DNA of 64,000 bases from Tieghemostelium lacteum (Eukaryota; Evosea; Eumycetozoa; Dictyosteliales; Raperosteliaceae), in the NCBI GenBank assembly GCA_001606155.1, contig LODT01000006.1:310001-374000 (forward strand), read 5' to 3'. Positions 10,553 through 22,196 of this stretch are shown here, piece by piece; the first letter of the stretch is position 1, and every line of letters begins with the position of its first letter. Made by a program: the position numbers and the translations under genes. The notes below the pieces were generated by a model. The model saw only the letters and a list, made by a program, of their open reading frames with translations, had not been told where the DNA came from and searched no databases.

Positions 10553-12127
10553 ATGGATGAAACTGTCAATACCAATACTACTACAAATAACAATAATGTA
10601 ATAAAGACTAGCAATAGTGGTCTCAGTAACAATATATCATACAATGAAAGAGTTCATTACTATAAAGAGGCACTAAAACCTAGTCTTATTGATTTAACTA
10701 TTGTACAACATTTATCAGAACAAGGTTTACCTGAATCTCATGGTTTGAGATCAGTTTATTGGAAAGTCAGTACCACCTAGAAATATAACACCTAATTTAT
10801 AAATTTAAACCAATATTAATTAATATATTGATATAGATATTATTAAGATATTTACCATTAGATCAATCAAAATGGTCAAGCTATTTAATAACTTCTAGAA
10901 AAGGTTATCAAGATTTTGTAGATGAATTAATGATTGATCCATACAAAATTGAAAAACAAAGACAAGAAGAACAAAAAGCACACCAAGATCATGTAGGTTT
11001 ATTTTTAATTTGAATTTGAGCCTGGTTATTCAAAACATTGATTTTTTAACCTTTATATTATTTATAAGCCTTTAAATATCTCAAATGATAGTAAATGGAA
11101 TGAATATTTTAAAGATCAGGCATTGTTAGTGGATATTGAAAAAGATGTTAGAAGAACATTCCCATCATTACACTTTTTCAATTGTAGTACAGAGGAAGGT
11201 AAAAATAGTATACACTATGAAGCACTTAGAAGAATTCTGTTTATATATGCTAAATTGAATCCAGGTATCAAATATGTACAGGGAATGAATGAAATTCTAG
11301 GACCTATTTATTATATATTTGCAATTGATCCCGATTCAGAATGTAAAGCTAATGCAGAATCTGATGCATTCTATTGCTTCACTAATCTAATGAGTGAGAT
11401 TAGAGATAACTTTTGTAAGACTCTTGATAGATCCGATGTCGGTATTATCAGTAGCATTAAGAAACTAAATAGAATATTGCGAGAAAACGACAGAGAACTT
11501 TGGCTGGATTTGGAAGAAAAGAAACTTAATCCTCAATTTTACAGTTTTAGATGGATTACCTTACTACTTTCACAGGAATTTGAGTTACCTGATGTCTTAA
11601 GGCTTTGGGATTCTTTGTTTTCTGATCCAAGCAGATTTGATTTCTTGTACTATTTCTGTTGTGCAATGTTAATGTAAGTATTGAAGATTAAAAGATACAA
11701 TGAAATGGTATGGTACTGACATTTTATTATCAAATACAGATGTGTTAGAGATCAGTTATTAAATAGTTCATTTGCAGACTCTCTAAAACTATTACAAGCA
11801 TACCCTAATAATATAGATTTTCATTCCATATATTCTACAGCCTCCTCTATAAAAAACAAAACCTTTAAATTAAATACTGAAAATGTATTGGATTCAGGAC
11901 AATCCTATTTGAGATTATTTAATCCATTTGTCAGTAGTACTAGTAGTAATAATATGAACGGTAGTAATAATAGTATAAATAATAGTAGTAACAATAGTAT
12001 TAATAATAGTAATAGTAATAATAATAATAGTGAAAATGTACAGCAACAACAATCATCCCCCTCATCGTTGTGGAATTATAAGTCATTATTTTCCAAATAC
12101 TTTGATGGATCAAGTAACACTAAATAA
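10553..12127 (+). CDS. tbc1d13: TBC1D13-type Rab GTPase-activating protein
   Basis: Four exons (10553-10765, 10837-10992, 11069-11673, 11740-12127) encode 453 residues. The spliced reading matches TBC1D13 throughout: GLRSVYWKILLRYLPLDQS, DHPLNISNDSKWNEYFKD, then the TBC domain. The catalytic arginine finger lies in DIEKDVRR (about residues 144-151) and the glutamine finger in YVQGMNE (about 191-197). FAFRW-like YSFRWITLLLSQEFELPDVL and RLWDSLF follow. TBC proteins accelerate GTP hydrolysis by Rab GTPases; TBC1D13 is reported to act on Rab35. The tail after about residue 385 is Asn/Ser-rich. The ATG at 10553 is chosen because no other in-frame ATG lies close upstream. Intron 1 uses the less common donor GTCAGT; the others are GTAGGT and GTAAGT. 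Confidence 0.93.
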
Positions 12128-12377
12128 AGAGTATCAAATTGAAAATAAAAAGACGTTCTGAATGTCCATTCAATAGAACCTGAAAGAAATTAATAAATTA
12201 TTAAAAATTTGTAAATTATTACCACACCCACAATGTGGATTATGATAAATAAGAAAAAAAATATAATTATACTTGTTTTAATAATTAAAATTTTCTATCA
12301 TATTAAACACTAAAACTGAAAATTTAGATCAAAATACAGATACACTAATTTGCTCAATAACCACAAAGGAATGATTA

Positions 12378-13017
12378 ATGTTTAAATTCGACTTTTATTA
12401 TCCTACATTGCTACTATTATTACTACTTTTACTCACAGTAGTTCACAGTTTTAAAGATGAAATCTATTACCCTAACTACCTTGTCAAAATGTCAGATCCT
12501 ACAATACCAAAATATACAAGTCAATGTACCAACTGCGTTTATAATTGTAAACTCTCTAGAAACGATCTCCTTTTACCCTTTTATCATATTGAGCAGACAG
12601 AAATTCAAAAATATGAAAATGGAAAAACTCTATTTCAAGCGAAGCTCTATTGGAATTGTTCAAATCCGGTGTCAAGTATCAAAATTTGTTTTGCGGACGC
12701 TTCAAATTTTCGTACCTTTCAAGTTAAAGATTTTGAATCTGATCCATTTAATGAATTATTACAGTTAAAAGTAGATAAATTTTATAGGTCTAAAACTCTA
12801 ACTCCAACACTAACGAAAACCCAACCATTAGTCATTGAGTAAGATTATACAACATATTTAACAAATGAATATTCCAATTCTAATATATTCTTTTGAACTA
12901 TATCATAGGTATAACTCAACAGATCAATCAATTATATATATAGTCAATGTTTTTAATGTCTATAATCCAAGCAATAGGTTTGGTAAATATACCGATTATG
13001 GTTGTTCGAACAAATAA
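12378..13017 (+). CDS. Small secreted cysteine-containing protein, unknown family
   Basis: Exons 12378-12838 and 12909-13017 (70-bp intron GTAAGA..CATAG, split GAG codon) give 189 residues. A strong signal peptide is visible: a charged start (MFKFDF) followed by a run of about nine leucines and VVHSF. The mature part has a paired-cysteine stretch (SQCTNCVYNCKL) and further cysteines at NCSN, KICFA and YGCSN, with N-x-S/T sequons, so it is probably an exported, disulfide-bonded glycoprotein. There is no C-terminal anchor. The family was not recognised. It converges with COG3, with 32 bp between stops. Confidence 0.65.
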
Positions 13018-13049
13018 ATCTCGAAATAGTAGAGAGAGATTTTGTATTT

Positions 13050-14875
13050 TTAAATTATATTTTGTCTTACAGGTATAATTTTATCAAGTAGCAGTTTGAG
13101 TTCATCAGCAGACAGTAAATGAATGTGTTTTTGCTGATCTTCTGAATAGTACATTTTGAGATATTGTGAAATCTGATGAAAACTATCAACGATATTAGAT
13201 CGAATTGGTTTTGTCAATAGATTCAGTGTGGTCTGACTGAGATAAAGTCTCATTTTTTGTACAAGTTCGGGTAAATATCCATTGATATTATTTAATACCA
13301 ATTGAATAGTTTCCTGAATTCTAGTTGGTTCTGCAAAAGCTTGTGAGGCAATTGACTTTGGATCCTGATTATTTCTCATGGCTTGATTCAAAAATGCAGA
13401 TATTTTTGCAATTAAAGATAATAGGGGATCAATTGTATTGTTGGCTGCAGACATGATAAATGACTCTATAGAATGTTTTAATTCTTTTTCCAAATCTTTT
13501 TTTGAGTCTATACTAGTTGAATTAACTCTAGGCGAAAACAAACCATATAATGGATTATTAAATGAGAATGATAACAATGACCCATAACTTGATATTGATG
13601 AATAATCTATATAAATTTTAAATATTAATACATTATTTAAGATATATGAATATAGATTAGACTTACTTTTTAAGTTTGGAAAATCAACATTTTTTTCAAC
13701 AATGACAAAGTTGATATCAAATGGTGCAATTTGTTCTCTGAGAGTCAATAGATGTTTAATTAAAAATAATTGTGAATCCATAATTTCACTTGAATTCACA
13801 TTTGGTTGTGTAGATGTTGTTGATGGTGTTGGTTTAGTACCAGTTGCAATCATTTTACTGGCTTGTATAAGTGTTTTTGAGCATGCCTCGACAACTTCCT
13901 GTGCCAGTCCCTCAAATATCTTATTCTCTAAAACCAAATAGATCTTTGAAAGACATGTTAAAGATCTCTCTAGAGTTGGGTACCAAGTTGAATATATAGT
14001 CTTATAAACAGTTGCTGTTGATGATGCTGTTGATGAAATTGAATTACTAGATGATGACAAATTATTATTATTATTATTATTATTGTTATTTTCATTGGTA
14101 GTTGATATTGTTGAATTTGAATCCTTTAGAATATTTAATAATTTATTAGGATAATCCAAATCATCTTGAGTTGGAAGATAGGATCTAATTTCATCACGAA
14201 TATATGTTTGAATGACAAATATCAATCTCTCTTGAATATCTTGTAACATTCTATTCAGTGAGTTTTTAAAACCATTTGAGTATTTTGAAGTCTTTTGAAT
14301 GATATCCTCCATAATTTCATTTCTGATGGTGTGTGCCAAATTACATAAAATTTCAAAATTATGAATTTGTATATAAACTGGTCTTATGGAATCATAGAGT
14401 TGTTGTGAATATTCATCCAACATTTCAGAGAAAAGTTCACTTATAATTGGAGTGTGATCACTAGAACTACTACTACTGTTACTACTGGGAATAATAGTAG
14501 TAGGACTTGCAGGAGTTGTAAAGAAATGAGAATATATTATATATTCATTCTCATAAAATTGCAACATGAATAGAGATGCAGCTTTAACCATTGCAATAAC
14601 ATCACTGTGTCTTGTCAATATCTGAAATCTATCATATAATATAAATGATAGAATAGATCTTCTACAATTCAAATAGATTGATATAGTATCTGAAAGAAAT
14701 GATTGGTATTGTCCAGTTGCCCTTCTCTCCAACTCTGAGCAAAGTGGTTGTAGTTTTGGAGCAAATGCCCTAAATTTAATATTTGAGTTTTGAAATGACT
14801 CATTAAAATTTAAATTAATTGCACTATCTGTTGTTGATGCAGTTGTCGCTATTGGTGTTGTTGGTGATGTTAATA

Positions 14876-14947
<72 letters not shown>

Positions 14948-15993
14948 CAATATTATGTTTCATAATTTCAGCTCTCTGGCTACCTAGTATCTCTCTAGAA
15001 AGTAACTTTAGATTTGCTGAAATATACTCTTTTATCAAACCTAAACCTCTCTGAAATAGAAATCCAAATTGAAGTAAATACTTTGATGATTCTAAAAATA
15101 TATTCTGTGCAATTATTGAAGTTAATATATCTCAATCTATCACTTAAGTACTATAGAGTTAAAGTAATCATACATTTTTTTTCATAAAATTAATAGAGTT
15201 TTCCAGAGACTCTAGTGATGATACAAAAATTTGATCAGTTACATTCAATGTAGATGAATTGAATCTCTTGGATTGTGTCTCCAATTCTTGAAAATATTTT
15301 AATTTATCCGATATTGATAGTGCTAGATATCTTAATCTTAACTATAAATATTATTGTAATGGTCTTAGTATACTAAAATTCCAATTTGCCAACTGTAGTG
15401 TAGTTATATATTACCTCTTCTTTGAAAAACTTTTCACAAGAATCAAATAATTGATTTGTTTTCTTTGTTAGATTTGAATAATCAGATTGAATACTGTCAA
15501 CTAAAGATTCACATTCTTCCACCAATTTTAATAAATGATCAGAACCATCACTGTAATCTACTAATGTCTCTAAAAACCATTCATATTGATGTAAATGTAC
15601 ATTATTCTTTTCCAAAACTGAATACCAACTATAGAAATCTGATAGATTTTCTATAGTTTTCTTATCATTTATTCGATAGCTATCCTCTTTATCTACCTCT
15701 GATTCTATTTCTAATGTACTTGTAGTTTCAGATACTGTTACTGATGATTTAAACTTTGAAAAGTTATATTAATATAAAAACTATGATCTTAAGGATTCCT
15801 ATAAACAATAAGTTATGATTACACTACTTTTGAAGGAATAGGTTTATCAGACACAATCTTATTCAAATCATTTAGTATTATGAATTCATCTGTAGACAAT
15901 TGACTTTTTTTTTTCCCAGTTGGTGATATCAAAATGAGTAGCTACTGTTGGAGCTTTGCTTGTTGTTTCGCTGTTTGTCTTTCCCCTATTCAT
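13050..15993 (-). CDS. cog3: Conserved oligomeric Golgi complex subunit 3 (COG3)
   Basis: Minus-strand exons 15828-15993, 15415-15753, 15174-15341, 13667-15104 and 13050-13606 encode about 888 residues. COG3 landmarks include an N-terminal coiled coil (FKEE.., YFQELETQSKRF), APKLQPLCSELERR, DIQERLIFVIQTYI, WYPTLERSLTCLSKIY and the near-invariant QLFLIKHLLTLREQIAPF. COG is the tether for retrograde vesicles within the Golgi, and COG3 is a lobe A subunit. A polyglutamine run of 23 CAA codons (14877-14945) and Asn/Ser tracts are lineage-type inserts. Two oddities: exon 1 contains an A10 run (opposite 15905-15914) that puts the conserved downstream frame out by one base, so the exon reads correctly only with one A fewer; and the last intron (13607-13666) is exactly 60 bp without a stop. 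Identity is secure; exon 1 needs checking. Confidence 0.9.
14877..14945 (-). repeat. CAA microsatellite encoding 23 glutamines in COG3
   Basis: A pure (TTG)23 run on the plus strand, read as 23 consecutive CAA (Gln) codons in COG3. Homopolymeric Gln runs of this type are abundant in dictyostelids and are prone to length variation. Confidence 0.95.
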
Positions 15994-16272
15994 TATATGT
16001 CACTAAAAATCATAGTGAACCAAAAAAGATAATAAAAAAAATTGTAAAAATAAGTTGAACACCTTAATTTTTAAATTTATTAATTTATTTAAATGTTTAT
16101 TTTGGTAAAATGATATTATGTATCTCAAAACTTTAATTTATTGCGTCAATAATCTTTATAAATATGAACTTATATGAAATTAATAAAAAAAAAAAATAAT
16201 AAAAGTAAGTGGTTTAATTTATACTTTTGATATATATAATATAAATATATATAATTTTAAATAATTATTTAA

Positions 16273-17565
16273 TTAATCGAAATAGCCTTTGACAAACCAT
16301 TGGCTATCAATGGTGGTTTGATCTTGATCTCTAATGAATTCCCAATAGATGTGGGTTTTGTTAAATACAGTGAATTGAGCATAACCCAACTCTGCATATC
16401 GATAAGCATTCCAAATTGGTCTTGGATTGATCCAATTGGAAGTTGGTTCTAGACCTTCTTGGTTACCAGGAGTACCAATAACCAAATGTACAGTACCACC
16501 TGGATAGTTATAGTCACCAACAATGACTTGTTCATAAGCTGGATATTGACGTTCGTAGGCATGAGTATGTCCAGCCATGAAGATATCAACATTGTATTGT
16601 TGGAAAAGTTCACCAATAGTGGACTCAATGAGTGCTCTCAATGTCTGTTTCTTGCACCAGTCATATTGAGTGCAACAGTAGTATGGTCTGTGAGCATAAG
16701 CAATAATGAACCCGTCGTTATTCAATTTTCTGTATTGCTCGAGATCCTGTTTAATCCATTGATATTGTGTAGTGAATGGTGATAAATCAGACTCAGTACT
16801 AAAAGCCAAGAAATGAATACCATTATAGTCAAATGAATACCATGGAGCTTGTGCAGATCCTTGCATGTTAAATGTCTGTTGATAAGCTTGGAATGAATAG
16901 AAAACATCGTGGTTTCCTGGGACTGTCATATATGGAACCTTTGAAGTAATAGGTTCTAAAGTCTGTAAAAAGTCATTCCAGATAGTTTGGTTACCCTTTT
17001 CAACATTGTCATAGTCAGCGTATGAAATGTCACCAACATGGAAGATCAAGTCGTATCTATCAAGATTCTGAATGAGTGCATTTACAGTGTTGTTAAAGCC
17101 ACCTCCATATCCCATATCTCCATAGACAGCAGCTGTGAATGGTGTGACTTGGAATGGATCGGACTCAGTCCAGGTACTGGTAGTAAATTGGTTGGTTACA
17201 GAGAGTACCTTACTGACACTTCCACCACATTGGTAGTAGTATACAGTGTTTGGTGAAAGGTTGCTTAGAACTACAATGTGTGTGTACCCAATCCACTGAG
17301 ATTGGCTGTCATATTGAGTAGTGGTACCATTGGCAATGTAGATTCCGCTGGTGGCTTTCTTCTCAAGTGCACCTTGATATTGTGAAAATTGAACAAAAGA
17401 CTCTCCAATTGGGTTGACTGTGAACCATGAGATTTGCATTTCACTGGCTACTGATGTCAATGACAATTTGATAGTTTGGGGAAGTAGATTGACATTAGCT
17501 TGTTCAACTGCACTGACAAGTGATACCAATACAAGTAAAACTATTGTTACTATTTGTTGTTTCAT
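16273..17565 (-). CDS. Secreted purple acid phosphatase
   Basis: A single exon of 430 residues with a signal peptide (MKQQIVTIVLLVLVSLVSAV). A fibronectin-like N-terminal domain (residues ~25-130) precedes the metallophosphatase domain. All the metal-binding blocks of purple acid phosphatases are present in order: YGDMGYGG (~148), VGDISYADYD (~178), VPGNHDV (~216), YAHRPYYCC (~295) and AGHTHAYERQ (~335). The enzyme should bind a binuclear Fe-Zn/Mn/Fe centre and hydrolyse phosphate monoesters in the lysosome or outside the cell. Its size fits the plant/protist PAP type rather than the ~35-kDa mammalian ACP5 type. Several N-x-S/T sequons suggest glycosylation. It lies divergently from pigw, across a 1.1-kb spacer with GT/CA-rich boxes. 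Confidence 0.93.
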   Translation of the reverse strand: MKQQIVTIVLLVLVSLVSAVEQANVNLLPQTIKLSLTSVASEMQISWFTVNPIGESFVQFSQYQGALEKKATSGIYIANGTTTQYDSQSQWIGYTHIVVLSNLSPNTVYYYQCGGSVSKVLSVTNQFTTSTWTESDPFQVTPFTAAVYGDMGYGGGFNNTVNALIQNLDRYDLIFHVGDISYADYDNVEKGNQTIWNDFLQTLEPITSKVPYMTVPGNHDVFYSFQAYQQTFNMQGSAQAPWYSFDYNGIHFLAFSTESDLSPFTTQYQWIKQDLEQYRKLNNDGFIIAYAHRPYYCCTQYDWCKKQTLRALIESTIGELFQQYNVDIFMAGHTHAYERQYPAYEQVIVGDYNYPGGTVHLVIGTPGNQEGLEPTSNWINPRPIWNAYRYAELGYAQFTVFNKTHIYWEFIRDQDQTTIDSQWFVKGYFD

Positions 17566-18699
17566 GTTTCTCCTCCTTTACACTTTCTCTCTCTATCGTA
17601 GTGTTATTCTAATTCTAAATTATTTGAATTTTAATATTTTGAATTATTTTGGTGGTTGTGGTGCTATTTTATGATATTATATATTATAATAATGTGGTAT
17701 TTGGTGGATAATTTTGGTGTTGTTCATGAATAAAAATATAGTATATAATAATGGAGAATAGAATATAAAAATCTTGATTATTGCAATGATAGGCGAAATA
17801 AATGAAGGATATATCAATAATAATAGGATAGGATAAAATTTTTGTTTTTTTTTTAAAGCAGAGTGATGGAGAGATTTGTAGAGATAGGAAAGTGATGTAA
17901 TTGTAGAAAAAATAAAAATAAATTTTATCATTTGCCTATTCTATTTATATGAGAGGCATAACAATAGCTAGGAATTTTGTTTAAATAATTTAAAGGACAC
18001 ACATAATTTTATAGGTGGGTGTTAAAAAGTACACACACACCAATATTACCCCCAATGAAAATGTAAGGGGGTATTTGACTGTTTTGGTGGGGTGTGTATT
18101 TTGAAAATAGAGTGTGAGTGTGATGTGTGAGGAATTGAGATATAAATAATAAGTATCTTTTGACATTCTTCACAATTGATGTAATAAATTTAACATGTTG
18201 TTATTATTGCTCTTGCTACTATTATTATTGGAATTCTTCATTGTAGTGTTTGTTTCGGAAAAGTAGTCAAACAAACAAATTGTAGTAAGAGAGTTGAGAG
18301 TTTCTGATTTAAAAATTTTACTTACTTTTGTTTAAATTCAAATAAACAAATGGAATAAAGGAATATAGAAAATATATATATTTACAAACTTTTATTTGTA
18401 GAAAAATATAAAATATAATAGAGAGGATATGATGAAAAAAAGCAAAAGAAGGATCTTTTCGGATTTATTTTTTATGTTTTATTATTAACCAGAGCAAAAA
18501 ATCTAAAACATCGTTTTTAGAATTCTAAAAAATCCAATCCAATCCGAAATGACTTCAAATATCAAACGAAGTGGAAATTCATATTGAAATATATATATAT
18601 ATAAAATTAAATAATGATAAATATTAATTCAATTTTTTAAATCAACAAACAAATTAATAAAAAAATTTTTTTTTATTTTTTTTTATTATAATCATTCTG
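17566..18699. other. Long divergent promoter spacer between phosphatase and pigw
   Basis: About 1.1 kb without a credible gene; the short frames here have no protein-like features. It holds A/T-rich DNA with oligo-A/T tracts, a cluster of GT/CA-rich boxes (listed separately) and a run of T just before the pigw start. It is larger than most spacers in this window, which fits two promoters firing apart. Confidence 0.5.
18014..18125. promoter_or_regulatory. Cluster of GT/CA-rich (G-box-like) elements
   Basis: Within about 110 bp: GGTGGGTGTT (18014), ACACACACACC (18031), a short C run and G run (18049-18070), TGGTGGGGTGTG (18085) and a GTGTGAGTGTGATGTGTGAG-like stretch (18111-18130). In Dictyostelium, developmentally regulated promoters carry G/T- or C/A-rich boxes bound by the transcription factor GBF. 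These boxes resemble those in composition, but binding is inferred. They lie about 450 bp upstream of the acid phosphatase start. Confidence 0.4.
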
Positions 18700-20195
18700 A
18701 TGGATAATAATTATAAAGAAGCTCATGAAGCTTTTGTTCAAAATAATAATGGAACTACATTATTTGAAACTACATTTGTTCTAACAGTATTACCAGTAGC
18801 TATATTATTTCAAAGAGTTGTATTTGCAGTGTTTTTTGATAGAATAACAAATATACCAACACCAATAAAATTCATACTGGAGTTTATCTCTATTATATTG
18901 CCATTTATCATAACTATTACATTTACTGAATTAACCCCATTTATGGTAATTGCAATGTTTATAACTTTTATAGTAGTTCCTTTATTTGCAAAGTATGTAA
19001 AAATCAAGTAATGTTGATCTTCACGTTCTAATAATATTTATTACTTGATATAACAACCCTCAGAGATAATGTTCAAATTTATTTTAAAAGTCCACAACAG
19101 TTATTATTTGATTTGAATTCAATGAGAAAAGGATTTTTGGAAGAATACAGATCATTTATAATGATAGCAACATGTATATGTATTCTTGCAGTTGATTTTC
19201 AGGTGTTTCCCAGAAGATTTGGTAAAACTGAAAACTATGGTATCTCACTAATGGATATTGGTGTAGGGTCTGTAGTTCTCTCAGGAGCCCTAGTATCAAG
19301 ACAAGCTAGATATGATCAATTAAAGATACTTAATGAAGTTGAAGTTGATTCCAAAAAGGGACCAATACCAAGACTATATAAAAAGCAGTCATTGTCCAGA
19401 CTCTCACTAGCTATTCACACCCTCAAATCTAATTTACCATTGGTTATTATAGGATTCGTTCGTATGATACTCACAAAATCTGTAAACTATCAAGAACACA
19501 CATCTGAGTATGGTGTGCATTGGAACTTCTTTTTCACATTGGCATTAGTGTCTCTGTCTATGGCATTCTTGAAATTCTCACCAAATGTAAATGCAGCAAT
19601 TGGTGTATTGGCAATTGTTATATATCAAATTGCATTGTCAAATTATGGACTTGCTGATTATATACTAAACCACCCTAGAACTGATTTAATATCTGCAAAC
19701 AAAGAGGGAATATGCAGTTTTATTGGATACCTCTCAATTTATTTAATTGGAATCAAACTAGGTCACACACTATTCAAACCTAGAAAATCATTAGCTCAAT
19801 GGAGAAACTATGCAATTCAATTATTATTACTCAGTGTGGTATTTGGATGTCTTTTGTATCAAGTAGAAATGAGAATTGACAGAATCTCTAGAAGAATGGC
19901 AAATCTTCCTTATGTATTAGCTATTCTCACAATTAATCTTTTTAACTTTGCACTGAATATCATAGTTACCTTGATATCAGGTTACCAAAACCCATCTGTG
20001 ATTGCAAAATCAATCAACAGAAACCAACTATTTATCTTTTTACTTGGCAATATATTAACTGGACTCATTAACATCTCAATGAAGACCATCTATGCAGATA
20101 CAGAAACCTCAATGACTGTCATAACAGGATACACACTTTTCCTATGTTTAGTTGCCCTTGTACTAGACAAAAAGAATTTAACATTAAAACTATAG
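18700..20195 (+). CDS. pigw: GPI-anchor inositol acyltransferase (PIGW/GWT1)
   Basis: Exons 18700-18992 and 19064-20195 (71-bp intron GTATGT..CTCAG) encode 474 residues, close to human PIGW (504). The diagnostic block YRSFIMIATCICILAVDFQ, then FPRRFGKTE and GISLMDIGVGSVV, matches the family. Many hydrophobic segments (about a dozen) fit an ER multispanning enzyme. PIGW transfers an acyl chain to the inositol of glucosaminyl-phosphatidylinositol, an early luminal step in GPI-anchor synthesis. The four probable GPI-tailed proteins further along this window would be clients. It converges with the proteasome subunit gene. Confidence 0.93.
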
Positions 20196-20328
20196 TATTA
20201 CCAATTGATAGACCTCTAGGTTTACTGTATTTATATTATTATTTTGTTTTGTTTTTTATTAATAGTTATAAATTGTAGTTTCATATAATTGAATAAGAGG
20301 TAGAGGAGGGAAAGATACACATGTTATT

Positions 20329-21945
20329 TTAATTGTTGATTTTGTGAATCATAAACTCTCTTTGAATTAAATGATTAGTTTTCTCAACCAAATCCAATAA
20401 AGAGGTGATATTTGCACCCCAACTATTCAACATCTTGTGTGGATCATTAGATTGGATAAAGTTACAAATACCCAATGGTCTGTCAATTCTAGCATAGATT
20501 GTCTTATTGGTAACCAAGTCTGATACAAATTTCTCAGAGTCATCACCTGAGAGATCCAACAATTCAGATAATCTCTTGGTTGATATCTTACTGTAATAGG
20601 TTGAAATTACTCTAATATTCTAAATTTAGTTAAAGTGTTAGTTAGAGATATATTATAAGAATAATAAAAAAAAAAAACATACATGTTCAATAACTCTCTT
20701 TCTTAAATCCTCCCAAACATTGTGTTCTTGAATAAACATTGGGTGTTGATTCAATTCAATTTTATAAGTTTCAAAGAATGTAGTCCATCTAATTAATTCA
20801 TTAACTTTGAAATTATCTAATAAAGTTCTATAAGGAATAAAGTTAGTATTTCAAATAAAACTGGGTTAAGTGAATAAAAACTTACTTGAAAGATGAAATA
20901 TCGGAAAGTGGTTTATAATCATAGACTCTATTGATGAGATCATTTTGTTCAGATCCAATTGGTGAGAGAACTATATAGATACAAATCATTTTTAGAGTAG
21001 AGTGCAAGAGTTGTGGGCTATTTTGTACAGAAGGAGTTTCATAGATGGAAAGGTAACATCTTGTGATTTCCAAGTAATCAGAACTGTTGGTATAGTAACG
21101 AATCAATTGCTCATAGAATTGAATTTTCAAATCGCCCATATCCTCCTCACCTAGAGTTTTTCTATTTACCTTATTGGCAATCAATTGGGCTCTAATGAAA
21201 TCCTTATTATTCATACAGATACGCATCTGATCAATAAAGAATTCAATCTTTTCTTTTTTCTCCATGGTACTGTATGTCTCTACTTGTAGATCTTGTAAAA
21301 TCTTTGCAGCTGATGCTATATCACCTTCATCCTCTTTGATTTTTGATAATATTTTGGTTAATCTAGCTCTTTCATTTTCAACAAAAATCTATATATATAA
21401 AATTCACACAAAAGTATATTAATATTAGTATGAAAATGATAATAAAGTGAGTTTATAGGTGATTATAAATGTTTACCTTTCCATCTGAAATTGTTCTTAA
21501 AGTTTCAATTAGATCCAATTTAATTTTCATATTGTGGATTTTATCTATATAGGTAACACATTCTTGAATTATTCCTCTGATTACAGCTCTTAATTGTCCT
21601 CTTCTTTTGGATAGTAATACTAATTTTTCATTTAATAATTCATATTTTTGATCTTGATAACATAATCTAACAATTTCAACTGCAATTCTACTAGTAGATG
21701 GTGAATCCTCTGCTTGACGACACTGTTTCTCTGCAACTAATAGATTTTCAATTGCCTGTAATAATTGTCCACTCTAACAAACACACACATATTTTAAATA
21801 GTTAATAATCACTCATTACTATTGTGGATTTCACAAAAAACATGTTTTCTGTTATAATATATCATACTTTGGCCAATGGTCTGTTATCTTCAATTGCTGC
21901 ATCAGCAACTGGACTCAGATCTTGTTCCATCTTTGTAACTGTCAT
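20329..21945 (-). CDS. psmD12: 26S proteasome non-ATPase subunit 12 (Rpn5)
   Basis: Five exons on the minus strand (21868-21945, 21477-21773, 20886-21388, 20683-20827, 20329-20619) encode 437 residues (human 456). It follows PSMD12 in order: LLSKRRGQLRAVIRG, IKLDLIETLRTISDGK, MEKKEKIEFFIDQMRICM, then the C-terminal PCI domain with RLSELLDLSGDDSEKFVSDL and VNKT-like TNKTIYARIDRPLGICNF. Rpn5 is a horseshoe PCI subunit of the proteasome lid that helps position the Rpn11 deubiquitinase. The start ATG is chosen because MTVTKMEQDLSPVADAAIED fits the N-terminus and follows an A/T-only leader. Introns are all GT..AG and A/T-rich. Confidence 0.95.
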
Positions 21946-22196
21946 TTTTAAATGTAAAGTAGTAAAATAAAAAAATTAAAAAAAAAAAAAAAAAAAATTT
22001 TTGTGATGATCAAATTGAATTTCAAAATATTCAAATTTTCAATAAAAATAATTTAATAATATTAATTTAATATTTTTTATATTATCGGATTGTTTACAGA
22101 ATTTGTGTGTATTCAAAACTTTATTTATTAATAATTGTTTGACAAAAATAAAAATTTAAAGAAAAAATGTGATATTTGAGTGCTTTTTGAACGACA

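Noticed and set aside
12457-12768. 103-codon plus-strand frame overlapping the small secreted protein
   Set aside because: The other frame has a signal peptide, cysteine pattern and a splice into a second exon; this one has none.
17677-17931. 84-codon minus-strand frame with a hydrophobic start, upstream of the phosphatase
   Set aside because: Phe/Ile/Leu/Tyr-rich as expected of A/T-rich DNA, no conserved feature, and placed in a promoter-like spacer.
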